Assembly (NCBI GenBank): GCA_014529385.2
Contig: CM043968.1
Span: 7,269,648 to 7,333,647, forward strand
Reading direction: 5' to 3'
Length of the DNA: 64,000 nt
DNA from: Adiantum capillus-veneris
Taxonomy: Eukaryota; Streptophyta; Polypodiopsida; Polypodiales; Pteridaceae
A program made the translations under genes and the position numbers. Of the stretch, positions 1-12,685 are shown in pieces. The notes beneath the pieces are model-generated. The model saw only the letters and a list, made by a program, of their open reading frames with translations. It was not told where the DNA came from and searched no databases. Within the stretch, counting starts at the first letter, position 1. Every line of letters starts with the position of its first letter.

Positions 1-280
1 ACTCGGGGTCCATGGTCCCATTGCAGGGCAGGGCCGCGTTCGGCTGCTTCTTGCAGTACATCATCGCCATGGCTGCTTCAGTAGCACGTGCGCGCCCTAG
101 GACAGGGGACACCATACGCGGCTATATATTGGACGTGGAGGTCTTCGGAATCGACATAACCTTTCACTGTTCACAAACAAATGAAGTGGTAAAGTGCGTG
201 CGCATGCCTTTTGGGGCATGGACGCATGGGGTGAAACTTGTAAATTCGTGGTGGGCATTGCTATAGAACATCAGTAGAAC

Positions 281-281
<1 letters not shown>
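1..281. other. left edge, no gene recognised
   Basis: An 84-codon open frame lies here, but its product has no recognisable domain or motif and no promoter or splice context supports it. I treat the stretch as intergenic. Confidence 0.4.

Positions 282-331
<50 letters not shown>
282..331. repeat. compound microsatellite (GT)n(GA)n
   Basis: A perfect GT run passes directly into a perfect GA run. It is the first of many such tracts in the window. Confidence 0.95.
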
Positions 332-333
<2 letters not shown>

Positions 334-1055
334 TTATGTGTTGTCAAAGTCGGAGAGGGAGCAAGGAGTATTAGTTGTCGATGAGGAGGGCTATCCTCGT
401 GCTACAAAACGCTTATGCAGAGTAGAACGTAGATGCATTGCTAAACAAAGACCTACGTAGATTCACATCAACCACCTAGGAATAAAGTAAACATGTACAT
501 AATGCATTGAGTACTACAATACATAAGTTCAATTGTAGGACGGCGAGAAAAAAAGTGCGTGTCTATTATATATAGATATGATGATCGAGATTGAGGATGC
601 ACTAGTGAGGGAAACATGTAGCTAAACTGAACTTAAAGAAGTATTGGCAAACTCAAAAAATTACAGAAAGCATCAATAAACTATAAAATTTAAACTGCAC
701 CATTGACTTGGTAATTGTGTATGGTGTCATCCAATTGTGCAAGTTGGAGGACAATGTTTGAGTCAAGCTACATAAAAGCAATGTGAATTGTTAAACATTT
801 TGTCTTGCAATGAAGCATCACAGTGTGAAAATGCTAAGTATACAGTGCACGTCATGTATAAGTGCCATATAAAAGTATGGTGGAGAGTTGGCACTAAATG
901 GTCTCTCCAAAAATTATAAGAAATGGAAGATGTGCCCTACCCCGTATGATTTATGTGTAGACCAAGCAAATGCATAGGCATGGGGAATTGGATGCAGATA
1001 ACAGACCTTGTAGTGTTGTCGAGTTGGAGTCGTCAAAAAGGTGAGCAGTGTACCC
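332..1055. other. AT-rich intergenic stretch
   Basis: No long reading frame, RNA gene, terminal repeat or tandem array was recognised here. Confidence 0.5.
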
Positions 1056-1059
1056 ATGG

Positions 1060-1295
1060 TTAAGCATGTTTGCAGGTAGGAGTGGGACTAAAGCCTGCTA
1101 CTGGCTCGTTCATTGTTTATTCAATTACTTGCACGATTCTTCCCACCTTGGCAAGATTCCTCCTACCTACCTTGGTAGTCCTACCTTCAAAATTAGAACG
1201 CAAGAATTGAACTCACCTCCGTAGGTGTCGTTAACTCCCATGGACATTTCCTAACCAGTGGATCACGCTTGCGATGCTGTTAGCGATTGCACAGG
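1060..1295 (-). mobile_element. putative tRNA-derived SINE
   Basis: Read on the minus strand, this unit starts with a tRNA-like head. A pol III A-box-like TGATCCACTGG lies at 1265-1255 and a B-box-like GTTCAATTC at 1212-1204, about 60 bp apart. A non-tRNA body follows, with a short direct repeat of the type CCTACCTACC/GGTAGGTAGG. The A-box/B-box layout is what plant tRNA-derived SINEs show. No clear target duplication or A-rich tail was located, so both boundaries are approximate. It could also be a chance pair of promoter-like boxes. Confidence 0.4.
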
Positions 1296-1299
1296 TTAA

Positions 1300-1908
1300 T
1301 TAAGAGTAAAAAACAGGCTTGTACGACCCCCGCCTAATTGTTGTTGTCACCTGATGCCACTGCGTCCTCATGGCCTTCGCCTCGCCGCTGCAATCACTCA
1401 ATGCCTCACGTTGTCTTCCCCGTCGATCACCACATGTCGGGACACGAGTAAATGCAATCAAAAGTTACTCTATTGTTTTCGAGAAGTGTGTATCTGGGAT
1501 GATCTATTGCTTTGCAGGTAAATACCCTCATTCTGTGGGCATCACCTCTAGCTTTGTGACAAGTTCTATGTGTATATAGTATATGCTTTCTCTCCTTCTA
1601 CACATATTTGGCTCCAAAGGTGCGAGGTTGGCTCCACTTGCCTGATGATGGTGGACAGTGTGTTGCATGCTTGCTGTCTAGAGGTAAGCATGCTTGAATG
1701 TGGGTTGCAAGCCTTCAAGCACCTAATAGATCGGCTGTTGTTAGAAATCTTTCCAACTTCTCTTTCTCTTTGCACAGTGTGAAGCTTTAAAGCTCCTCTA
1801 TGGAGTTGATAGATCAGGGAGATGTTGTGGGGGGAGATGAATGATGGAGTCCAAACCAAGAAAGACTCTAAGACATTGGCCTTTCTTATGGAATCTTTTG
1901 ATGCTGGC

Positions 1909-1911
<3 letters not shown>
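1300..1911. other. intergenic, no gene recognised
   Basis: Only short frames of 60-97 codons occur, on both strands and without recognisable motifs. Nothing else is supported. Confidence 0.45.
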
Positions 1912-2452
<541 letters not shown>

Positions 2453-2514
2453 TTTGCCTCTGTGTTTCCCCCGTCCTATTGGGCTTGAGTCATTCTACCC
2501 TTACCTTTAATGTC

Positions 2515-3199
<685 letters not shown>

Positions 3200-3539
3200 T
3201 TTCATTATTTTTTTGAGTGCGGCATGGCCATTTCTTTCGACTGCAGCAAGCCAAAAAAATGGTAAAATCTGTTGAAAAATGCAGTAAATTAGTATAGATA
3301 AAAATTAAGTTATATATATGAATTAAAAATGATAAAATATGTTTAAAAACACAATAAATTAATATAGATAAAGATAGTGTGTAATCTATAAATTGTAGAT
3401 TAAATATAGAAATGAACAAACAATGCAACAAAATTGGATAGGTAAAAGTAAAAAGTAAACAATAAAAAAATTTAACAACAAAATTAGATAGATAGAAATA
3501 GAAATAGAGACAAAATTACAAAAGAGAAATCTATATCTA

Positions 3540-3555
3540 CATCTATATATATATC

Positions 3556-3589
<34 letters not shown>

Positions 3590-3602
3590 TACATACACAC
3601 AT

Positions 3603-3633
<31 letters not shown>

Positions 3634-3688
3634 TACATACATACATACATACATACATACACACACATATATACACACATACATACAT

Positions 3689-3757
<69 letters not shown>
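3540..3757. repeat. mixed (TA)n/(CA)n/(CATA)n microsatellite
   Basis: Alternating TA, ACAC and ACAT tracts. The matching place in copy 2 of the duplication (about 4906-4948) holds a short TTTA repeat instead, so the site is hypervariable. Confidence 0.95.
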
Positions 3758-4116
3758 AGGTAGGGATGGGATTATACGTGGCTGTAAATCCAACCACCTT
3801 CGCCTCCCTATTTTTCGCTCCTTTTGGCCTTTGTGGCACAGCAAGTAGCCCACATGGCACAACAAGCATGCACCCAATAAGCCCGCGAGCTTGAATGTGT
3901 GTGCCTTGAGCATCAGCTAGGCCTCATTGTGCACCACTTAGGCTGTGGGTACATTGAGTATAGTCTGTAAAGCCTAATTAAGAAGCAAATTGAAGAAACT
4001 CTTGAGTTGCGGGTGTCTCTAGGCAGCCAATGATAACCATCATTATAATTAACCCACTATTCACTTGAGGTGGAACGAATAGCTCCAAAGGGATGCATGA
4101 TGTGTTTTATTACGGG

Positions 4117-4118
<2 letters not shown>

Positions 4119-4196
<78 letters not shown>
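4119..4196. repeat. (GA)n microsatellite
   Basis: A perfect GA run of about 78 bp preceded by a short G run. With the CT run at 4386 it brackets the three-unit minisatellite as a long inverted dinucleotide pair. Confidence 0.95.

Positions 4197-5290
<1,094 letters not shown>

Positions 5291-5328
<38 letters not shown>
5291..5328. repeat. (GA)n microsatellite
   Basis: A perfect GA run that closes block Y of copy 2, as the run at 4119 closes copy 1. Confidence 0.95.
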
Positions 5329-5334
<6 letters not shown>

Positions 5335-5610
5335 GCAGGTCATTGACCCTTGAAACTTGAGGGTGATCTTTGACCTTCTTCTTCTTCTTCTCTCTCTCTC
5401 ATATAATAGTCCATGGTGGCTACCCTCCTTGACTAGCAAAAGTGTCCTCACTTGCCACCCCCTCTATTGGCTCATGGTTGATGTAGTGCTCGCTTTGAAA
5501 GAATGTAGAGGGTCTCTCTCTCTAAGAAACCTTCACTGCCCATGAGTTGGGAGCTCATGCAATCAGCAAATGAGTGAAGGCATTGTGGTTAAACTGCATG
5601 GATACTATAC
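5329..5610. other. host flank left of the nested retrotransposons
   Basis: Unique-looking sequence with short CTT and CT runs and no gene recognised. Its true continuation is at 31572, after the nest of elements. Confidence 0.5.
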
Positions 5611-5615
5611 GCATG

Positions 5616-5950
5616 TGTTGAGATATGCATGTCCTTCTTCAGCGACTATGGGAAATACCTCTACATGTGCATACCTTTTGCTATTGACATTTAGCCTATA
5701 AGTTGTAAGCTTCTAAGAAGGGCTACATGGAGAGTCATCGGTTGGATAGCCACTCCAGCTTTGTACATAAATAAATTCCAAGCCTATGTTGTACATACAC
5801 TATGCAAAAGTATTATTAGCCTCTTTTTGTGTATTGAGTCTACCTTTTCAAAAGTGTGTGTACTTCTCTCTCTAGTTGTGTAAGCTATGTCTACACACAC
5901 ACACACACATCTCCTTGAGCGCACAAGCACACACACAATCAACCCCAACA
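5616..5950 (+). repeat. Copia-1 5' LTR
   Basis: 335 bp, from TGTTGAGATATG to CCCCAACA. It matches the two halves of the 3' LTR (about 331 bp together) with scattered substitutions. A CT-rich and then a CA-rich segment lies near the 3' end. Confidence 0.9.
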
Positions 5951-5952
5951 AC

Positions 5953-5966
5953 TGGTATCAGAGCCA
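5953..5966 (+). other. Copia-1 primer binding site (tRNA-iMet)
   Basis: TGGTATCAGAGCC starts 2 bp after the LTR end. It is complementary to the 3' end of plant initiator tRNA-Met, the usual Ty1/copia primer. Confidence 0.92.
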
Positions 5967-6858
5967 CTGAGCATCACGACAAGCTTAGCAATCATATTAG
6001 CATCACACAAAAGCCCAATTTGCTGATATTCAAATGCATTAATCACTGATCAGAAGGTGATAAAGAAGCCCAAATCAGCCCCTTAATCGAAGGAAATCAA
6101 GAGCATGGCTTGAAGTTGCTTCAATCCGAGCTTACGGATGTTTTTTCCTCACTAAGGCGCTCTCTACTGCAACTTTGGATCATGCAAAGCTGAAAATTTC
6201 AGCTTATCACCTCATTCGACGGCTTCGGCTTCGCTTTAGAATCTCTTTCCGGCCTTGGAGTTTCGTCGATCAACCCCAGCGGATGCAATCACAGCTCAAA
6301 AACGACCCCTCTTGCAATACCTGATTGCGGAATGGCTTCAAGATCAGCCCACCTCACTTTGGGAGACAACTGCTCATCTTAGCAACTCTCAGGTCTCGTT
6401 TTCTGTGTACATAATGCCTTTTTTTGAATTATAGTAGCGTTTTGAGCCTTTGATTGGCTAGTGGAGCTTCACACCGACATACTACACAGCTCCAACAATT
6501 TGCAAAGCTCCCATTATAATCTTTTTCTTGATTAAAATCCTCAAGTTTACGCACACACGAAGTGGCAGCCAAGCTCAACATCAACAACATGCTCGACTTC
6601 GTCACCAAGCTTGACATAGTCAATAGTTTATGGTTGATTTGTATTCGATCAAGCTTCCAAGTTGTTTGAACTTCAAAGCATGCTTTTCCAAGGCGCACAC
6701 ACTTCCACACATGTAATTTAATCACCACTTGTAAAGAGGGCTTCACGCACATGAAGAGTGGTTTCACAATTTCGACTTCCGACCATTGTGTACAGGGCAA
6801 GACACTGCCATAGAGAGAGTCTCTCTATTGGTAAGACCAAGTCCCTTCATGTGCATAA
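5967..6858 (+). other. Copia-1 untranslated leader
   Basis: About 0.9 kb between primer site and gag with no long forward frame. A 123-codon antisense frame at 6429-6800 has no recognisable domain and is probably a chance frame. Confidence 0.6.
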
Positions 6859-7737
6859 CCATTCTGCACCATCGGAGAAAAAGGGATTGGAAAATTTAAT
6901 GGGGATGGTTTCCACACATGGCAGACAAAGCTATGTGGAAACCATCCCCATTAAAACCTTGAACCATCCATTTCTGTTGAAGGCACTCTCACTAGGGCCC
7001 AAATCGCACAAGCACAAGCTAAAGATGAACAAGCACTCAACATAATTATCACATCACTCCACGATAATTATGTGCACTTTACAGATAGCTGCACCATTGC
7101 AATCCAAGCATGGGATACTCTGGAACATAACTTTGGTGCTAAACAAAAGCAAAGTAAGATAAGCTTAAAGAAAAATCTTTATAAACTTACTATGCTTCAA
7201 GAGGAGGATGTTTCAAGCCTTGTTAACAGACTAATGAGCATAATCATGAAGCTCACTTACATTCAGTGCCAAGTCCCGGAAGAAGGTCAAGTCGTTGTGC
7301 TCCTGCGTGCTCTACCTGAAAGTTTTGACAACATAGTCACAATCTTAGAGCAAAAGGAACCCATACCTTCTCTACAATATGTTACAGGGGCAATCCATAA
7401 AGAAGAAAAGAAAAATAAAAAGAAATCTGAATCAGTGGGAGGAGCTTATTTTACACCATCATCATCTAAGGCGTCATCATCATCACCTAGATTAAATAAC
7501 AAGAAGTGTTATGAGTGTGGCAAGCCTAGACACTTCTCCAAGGACTGCTACAAGAACAAGTATTGTAGCAATTGCGGCATCAAAGGTCATCCACCATCAA
7601 AATGCGAAGCAACAACAAAGACAAAAGTAGAGTCAATCTTGCAGAAGAAGAGGATAGAGATGCATCTCAACACAGAGAATTGTCTCCATGTGTGTGCCGG
7701 CCCCAACTACTTTTGCAAGTATCCTGATGTACTGTAA
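6859..7737 (+). pseudogene. Copia-1 gag (UBN2-type capsid with two zinc knuckles)
   Basis: Capsid-like protein of a Ty1/copia element; gag packages the element RNA in cytoplasmic particles. The N-terminus shows the typical FNGDGF...W start of copia gag, followed by a UBN2-like helical domain with AWDTLEHNFG near 7108 and LLRALPESFD near 7300. A basic linker and two CCHC zinc knuckles follow: CYECGKPRHFSKDC at 7507-7548 and CSNCGIKGHPPSKC at 7564-7605. The frame stays open from 6955 to 7737. The only in-frame stop (TAA at 6952-6954) lies in the right arm of a perfect inverted repeat that appears to replace normal gag sequence. No pol follows. The start codon is not certain. Confidence 0.85.
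6895..6955. repeat. perfect 22-bp inverted repeat inside gag
   Basis: Arms at 6895-6916 and 6934-6955 are perfect reverse complements around a 17-bp loop. The left arm encodes the expected gag motif; the right arm is its mirror copy and creates the stop. This looks like a templated inverted duplication. Confidence 0.95.
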
Positions 7738-7932
7738 AATGGATGGTCTTCCACCTTCTTTGTTTAAGGGGAGGATTTCTTAGTCTGTGTGACACCATGT
7801 GATGAGACCACTCAATATGTGTGACTATAGTCTATGTGACTACCTCGGTCTGTGTGACTATTAGCCTGTGTGGCTTTAGGTCTGGGTCTCGATCCAGCTT
7901 CATTCAGTATAGTCCATGCCTAAGGGGAGGAT
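7738..7932 (+). other. Copia-1 3' untranslated region and polypurine tract
   Basis: Short repeats of the type CTGTGTGACTA follow the gag stop. The polypurine tract AAGGGGAGGAT abuts the 3' LTR at 7933. A similar AAGGGGAGGATT at about 7768 may be a duplicate tract. Confidence 0.75.
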
Positions 7933-8023
7933 TGTTCAGATAGGTGTGTCCTTCTTCAACGACTATGGGAAACACCTCTACATGTGCATACCTTTTGCTA
8001 TTGACATTTAGCCTATGAGTTGT
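7933..8023 (+). repeat. Copia-1 3' LTR, left part
   Basis: Matches the first 91 bp of the 5' LTR and then stops abruptly at the gypsy insertion. The last five bases, GTTGT (8019-8023), are the gypsy target duplication. Confidence 0.92.
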
Positions 8024-8816
8024 TATTAGCAGCAAGCTAACTCGAATACTATTTTTTGGAGCTTTCATTGTAAAAATATTTATTATTTTGATGAATCGGG
8101 AATATTGTAACTCCTATTTTTTGGATAAACTTTATAATGGATGAACCGGGGCTACAAGCTTCGAGATTGTATCAACCTGTCTTTAGTTAGAGCTCCCAGA
8201 TTATTAGTTTTGAGCACCTACTCCCTCCCTGGTTGTCACATTGTAGTCGCGTCTTTTGCGTTGCAACCGTAGGTACGAGCTCTACGCATTGACGTACGTA
8301 TTTCACGATATTTCATAGCTTTTGGCGTCGTCGACGTGCGGCGTAATTTCATAATAAGTAGGAACTTACACTTCAAAATCATAAAATAAGTATAGGCGGG
8401 GTATTGGGGCATCATTGCTAAGCATTTAGATGCATTCTGGGTAAAAAACGACTAGGTCAAACTCCATTGTTGTTAATAATCGCGATTTTTGCAGTTGACC
8501 TAAAGTGGGGTTTGAGACCATAAGCATGTGTGCTTAGGTCTTATAAACATGTCCTAGAAGTTTTGTTATATTTGGATGTCATTTGATGCTATAATGGATC
8601 TGATTTGTTTGTCGATGAGCGATTAGCTTTTGGTGATTTTAGTCATTTGAGTGCAGCTTGAGATAGATGCGATTTGTTTGTTGTTTTCCAAGATATTGAC
8701 AACCTCTTGTAGCCTCTATGCACTAGTTGAGTCATCTTCGTCCCATGGATTGACAATTTATTCGTGGTTCTCGCTATGTCTGCAATAAGATAGTGAGGTT
8801 AGACGTCCGTCCCACA
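8024..8816 (+). repeat. Gypsy-1 5' LTR
   Basis: 793 bp. It starts TATTAGCAGC where the 3' LTR has TGTTAGCAGC, so the terminal G has become A, and it ends CCCACA. It lacks a segment of about 100 bp present in the 3' LTR near 30600-30720. It carries AATAATCGCGATT at 8476-8488. Confidence 0.92.
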
Positions 8817-8818
8817 TT

Positions 8819-8838
8819 TGGCGCCACTGCCGAGGATC
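8819..8838 (+). other. Gypsy-1 primer binding site (tRNA-Asp-like)
   Basis: TGGCGCCACTGCCGAGGATC starts 2 bp after the LTR. Plant tRNA-Asp ends in CCCCGGCAACGGCGCCA, so most positions pair with a few mismatches. Confidence 0.75.
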
Positions 8839-9888
8839 GAAGAGACCTAAACTAGGGAAAAACACAAGCATCTTGTGAAGTCATCCTTTAACTTCCTCTA
8901 GAGTAAAAAGTCTCTTTTTAAAAACCGCATAGCTTAAGATTGTCGTCTTTTGCTGTGTAGAGGTAGCTTGGAAGTAATCGTACTTGCTGAGTACCTTTAG
9001 GATTGTAGGATTGTAGAATTAGATTAGTACTTTGAGAATGATTGATGGAAGAGAGAAGTGTTAAGATCAAGGCTTAGAAAACTATAAAAAATAATTAAAA
9101 AACGAGTGTTTGTGGACACTTTCCACAACCCCATTGCGGTAGAATCTAGGAGTAGGGTAAGTAGAATCCGAGGTGGATTTCAGAACATCGCTCTCTCCGA
9201 AAGAATCAGTTGTGAGTTGTCATGTGAAGTTGCAGAATTTCAAGTCTATGGCTAGAAATAGCATCAAAAGATTGTCAACCACTCAATCCGACTGAAGAGT
9301 TTACTTTAAAGTTGTATGAACCAATGGGTAAGCTTAAGGACGCATTGAGGTAAAAATTTCAAGAGTTTGCCAAAACTCATATTATTTACTTTTTCTTGAC
9401 ATCTTAGGACAAATTAAGTTTTGACTCGACTCAGAGGCTTAAAATAGCTCATGAAAAGATTGTCTAGCGAAAAGATTCAAAAAAATGTTCATTTTGGTCC
9501 TCAAGTAGATAATCGCAATTATTTACTTTCAGCTCAAAACTGACCAAGGTTGATACCCTAGACTCTATGCATGTGTGCAAACAACTTTTGTAAAGGCACA
9601 TAATTTGGATCATCAAACTGTTAAAAAACCGGGTAACAACTAAATTCTATACTGACTTTCAAGAACTTGAGTATAAATTGAGGAAAATTTTGTTCAAACT
9701 CAATGAAACTTGAATCATAGGCTCATATTGATGTGATAAACATGTGTATATGCTCAGTTGATAAAAAAGATGCAAAAATTTGCAAGAAGTAAATTATCGC
9801 GATTATTTACATCTGTCCGATTTTTCAACTTTTGTGACCAAGTCAGCATACACCGGTAAGTACTCTATCCAGGTCTTCATGAGTCTAT
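8839..9888 (+). other. Gypsy-1 5' leader with two spaced palindromes
   Basis: No long frame. Two 22-bp near-palindromes around AATAATCGCGATTATT lie at 9505-9526 and 9789-9810, 284 bp apart. Their flanks are not obviously alike. Possible roles such as RNA dimerisation, packaging or protein binding are inference. Confidence 0.7.
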
Positions 9889-10708
9889 ATGAACCTTAGA
9901 TATGGTTGTATACTAGCTAATCAAGGCACATTTGGAGAGACTGCTAGTAGAGTATCCACGAAAGAGAGCGTTAATCAAGGAGATCACTTGCACACTATCT
10001 TTAAAAAAGCCTCATACACCTTTTCAAATTCAACATCTGAAATGTCTTCCTATTCGACTCATTCAAAAACCGGAATGACAATGCACTATAAGCATTCTCT
10101 CTTTTTACAAGACTAATCGCCATGGAGCTCAAGTTTACCTAGATCCTAATGAATAGTATGCTATTCACATTGATGACCATGGCATTGAGTTTGAAGAGGA
10201 AATCAAGACAAACAAATAAGGAAAAATGTACATGGATAGAAACGAAACTCAGTATTTACAAGTTGAAAACCCTGACGTGATAGACAAATGGGGGTTAGAG
10301 GTAAATACCATAATTCTAGATATGGCAGCAAAGGAAGGACCATCGACTTTAGAATTTGAGGGATACGATCAAGTTGACTTGAAGCCTTTGAAACGGCTTA
10401 GTACGGATAATCCTAGGATCAGAGGCTATTGTTGGGAGGATAGAAATGTCAAAAATCTTATATGGACTTCTCATGCCAAGTCAGGACAGCTAACACCCAT
10501 GAAGATCATCTATATCTTCAAAATCAAAGATAAGGATTCAACAGATCTACCAACCTACCTGTTTAGGGATCGTTATAACAATAACTTTGTTATGCTGACT
10601 CCTGAAGAGGTAGAACAAACCAAATACCAAGGGTACTCCATAAGGGATTGGATATTGGGCCAAGGACCAAAAACTATTCCAAGAGATGAACATCGTGAGA
10701 GATCTTTT
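9889..10708 (+). pseudogene. Gypsy-1 gag-region N-terminal part
   Basis: The predicted product matches, block by block, the start of the gag region of the second gypsy element at 62796-63505. Shared features are an opening with ESVNQG, a block with YLDP, IDDH and EFEEE, a block with DNPR and LIWT(S/T)HAK, then QLTP.KI.YIFKIK and LF RD. Stops and a frameshift separate 9889-10116 from the later block that opens at 10226. The reading frame at 10226-10708 runs into the copia insertion and resumes in the right phase at 16127 (ERSF then ESIVKK). Function of this N-terminal region is unknown. Confidence 0.75.
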
Positions 10709-11273
10709 TGTTAAGTATGGAGCTTGATTTACCTTGTAATCTTCTATGGTAAACATGCACATTCGTAAGGCCCCCATTATGAGGAGAAGCCATTGTGCGT
10801 GAAGGAAAATCACTCGTCGGAAACCAAAATTTTCACGGCCAAAAATCAAGGGAAACTTTTTTTCCTTCGTCGGAATATTATGGCCGGACGGCAGCCGGAA
10901 AGTGGTCAAAAAACAACCGGTTGGTTGGCCGGTGGCCGAATTCAAAAGCGGACTTGTCTTCTCAAGGGCGGCCACACATGGGCGGATTGAAGGGTCCGAT
11001 TTGGACTTATCCACACAAGGGCGGCTACACATGGCTGCCTCTCATGAGAGAGGGCAGCCCTTTTGGCCTATAAAAGGAGGCCATTTCTACACACATTTCA
11101 TAGTGTGAAGTTGATGCAACAAGGTGAGTGTGAGGTGGTGAGAGTGAAGCAAGGCGGGAGCTCCATTAAGGGTATAATCCCTTTGTAAACTACTTCTTGT
11201 TTTGAAGTACTAAAGCCATTGAGTGGCTGCTTTCCCGTGGATGTAGCCCACATTTGGTGAACCACGTATATCG

Positions 11274-11318
<45 letters not shown>

Positions 11319-11398
11319 AATCTCGTGTATGTAAATCTGTCTCTCTCCATTAAGTAATCTACTCAATTATCTATTTAGCTACGTCTTATTTCCTAACA
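10709..11398 (+). repeat. Copia-2 5' LTR
   Basis: 690 bp with TG...CA ends. It contains a TATA box at 11069-11076, a conserved GAACCACGTATATC segment near 11260 and an expanded CT run at 11278-11312 that is much shorter in the 3' LTR. Confidence 0.95.
11069..11076 (+). promoter_or_regulatory. Copia-2 LTR TATA box
   Basis: TATAAAAG lies in the 5' LTR and is repeated at 15814-15821 in the 3' LTR. It is the probable core promoter for the genomic RNA; transcription start inferred about 30 bp downstream. Confidence 0.7.
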
Positions 11399-11400
11399 AC

Positions 11401-11412
11401 TGGTATCAGAGC
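11401..11412 (+). other. Copia-2 primer binding site (tRNA-iMet)
   Basis: TGGTATCAGAGC starts 2 bp after the LTR and is complementary to the initiator tRNA-Met 3' end. Confidence 0.95.
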
Positions 11413-11471
11413 AAGGTTTGCTTGTAGCTAAATTATCTCAAGGAAAGGATTCCTTGAATTGAGTGGGAGTT

Positions 11472-12211
11472 ATGGCGGAGGAAGGGAAGCTCAAGATTAA
11501 GAAGTTCAACGGAAAAACCTACCAACATTGAAAGATGAAGATTGAAGACTATCTCTACCAGAAGGACCTCTATTTGCCACTAGGCGATCTTGCAAAGAAG
11601 CCCACAATGATGGCAGATGAATCATGGATTGTCCTTGATCAAAAGGCACTGGGAACAATCCGGTTAAGCTTAGCGTCAACGGTGGACTTCAATGTTTCGG
11701 AGATGAAGACCACGGAGGACTTGATGAAGTCACTTGACGACTTCTACGAGAAACCATCGGCATCCAATAAGGTATTTCTTATGAAGCGCTTGTTCAATCT
11801 AAAGATGGCAGAGAATGGTTCAGTTGCAGAACACCTAAATGACTTTAACACAAACATAAGTCAACTTCGATCGATGAAAATCAATTTCGATGACGAAGTG
11901 TTAGCTCTCCTTATACAATCATCTCTACCGGATAGTTGGGACAACCTTGTGATGGCTGTAAGCAATTCTATTTCTGGCACAAATACTCTTAAGTTTGATG
12001 ATGTTGTGGGTGTTCTCCTAAGCAAGGAAATATGAAGAAGAAGCAAAGGAGAATCATCAAGTGCTGCACTGTCAGTAGAAACAAGAGGAAGGCCTAAGGA
12101 GAGGTTCAAAAACCAAAAGGGTCGTGATCGCTCAAGGTGGAGCAAGTCACGACAAAGTCAGTTCTTGAATGTTGGAACTGCGGCAAGAAGGGCCACGTCA
12201 AGAAGGATTGT
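11472..12211 (+). pseudogene. Copia-2 gag (UBN2 capsid plus zinc knuckle)
   Basis: The ATG at 11472 opens a frame beginning MAEEGKLKIKKF, the usual start of Tork-type gag. A TGA at 11529-11531 stands where Trp is expected. The UBN2-like domain follows, including MKRLFNLKM and LLIQSSLPDSWD. A stop at 12033-12035 and a frame change before 12137 separate it from the zinc knuckle CWNCGKKGHVKKDC (12170-12211). In an active element this protein forms the particle. Three inactivating changes are visible. Confidence 0.92.
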
Positions 12212-12685
12212 TGGTCCAAGAAGAAGAAGGAGACAGAGTCTCAAGACAACAAGCCAACATCGGAGGCCAATGTGGCAGGTAAAGTAGAGCAAGATGCTCT
12301 AATTCTCTCATTAGACAATGTGTCTAATTCCTGGATAGTAGATTCCGGGGCTTCATTCCATGCGACACCACACAAGCAACATTTCCAAGACTACACCAAA
12401 GGTAATTTTGGGTATGTATACTTGGGAGATGATGAAGCTTGTGAGATTTTCGGCAAAGGTACAGTTTCTGTCAAAACTGCTAACGGAAATGAATAGAAGC
12501 TTAAAGATGTTAGGCATGTTCCTTCTCTTCGCAAAAATTTGATCTCTACAGGACAATTGGACGATGAAGGTCACAACATTGCATTCGGAAACAAACGGTG
12601 GAAGATCTCAAAGGGATCTTTGGTGGTTGCCAAAGGAGAAAAGGTCGGTACACTTTACTTGTGTACAGTTAGCACGCAACCTTAA
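12212..12685 (+). pseudogene. Copia-2 protease domain
   Basis: Retropepsin of the copia polyprotein. The catalytic DSG lies at 12341-12349 within WIVDSGASFHAT. Downstream VPSLRKNLIS and the GHNIAF-type segment are typical of Tork protease ends. Frame is broken by TAG at 12494-12496 and by another stop near 12683, each in place of a sense codon. It lies in the same frame as the zinc knuckle and the integrase. Confidence 0.88.

Noticed and set aside
12-266. 84-codon frame at the left edge
   Set aside because: No recognisable domain, no splice or promoter support, short length.
5953-5966. tRNA gene at TGGTATCAGAGCC
   Set aside because: It is a primer binding site complementary to initiator tRNA-Met directly after an LTR; no cloverleaf surrounds it.
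6429-6800. 123-codon antisense frame in the Copia-1 leader
   Set aside because: No homology by eye; leaders of copia elements often contain chance antisense frames.
10547-11032. 161-codon antisense frame across gag and the Copia-2 LTR
   Set aside because: It crosses the insertion junction and LTR, so it cannot be an ancestral gene.
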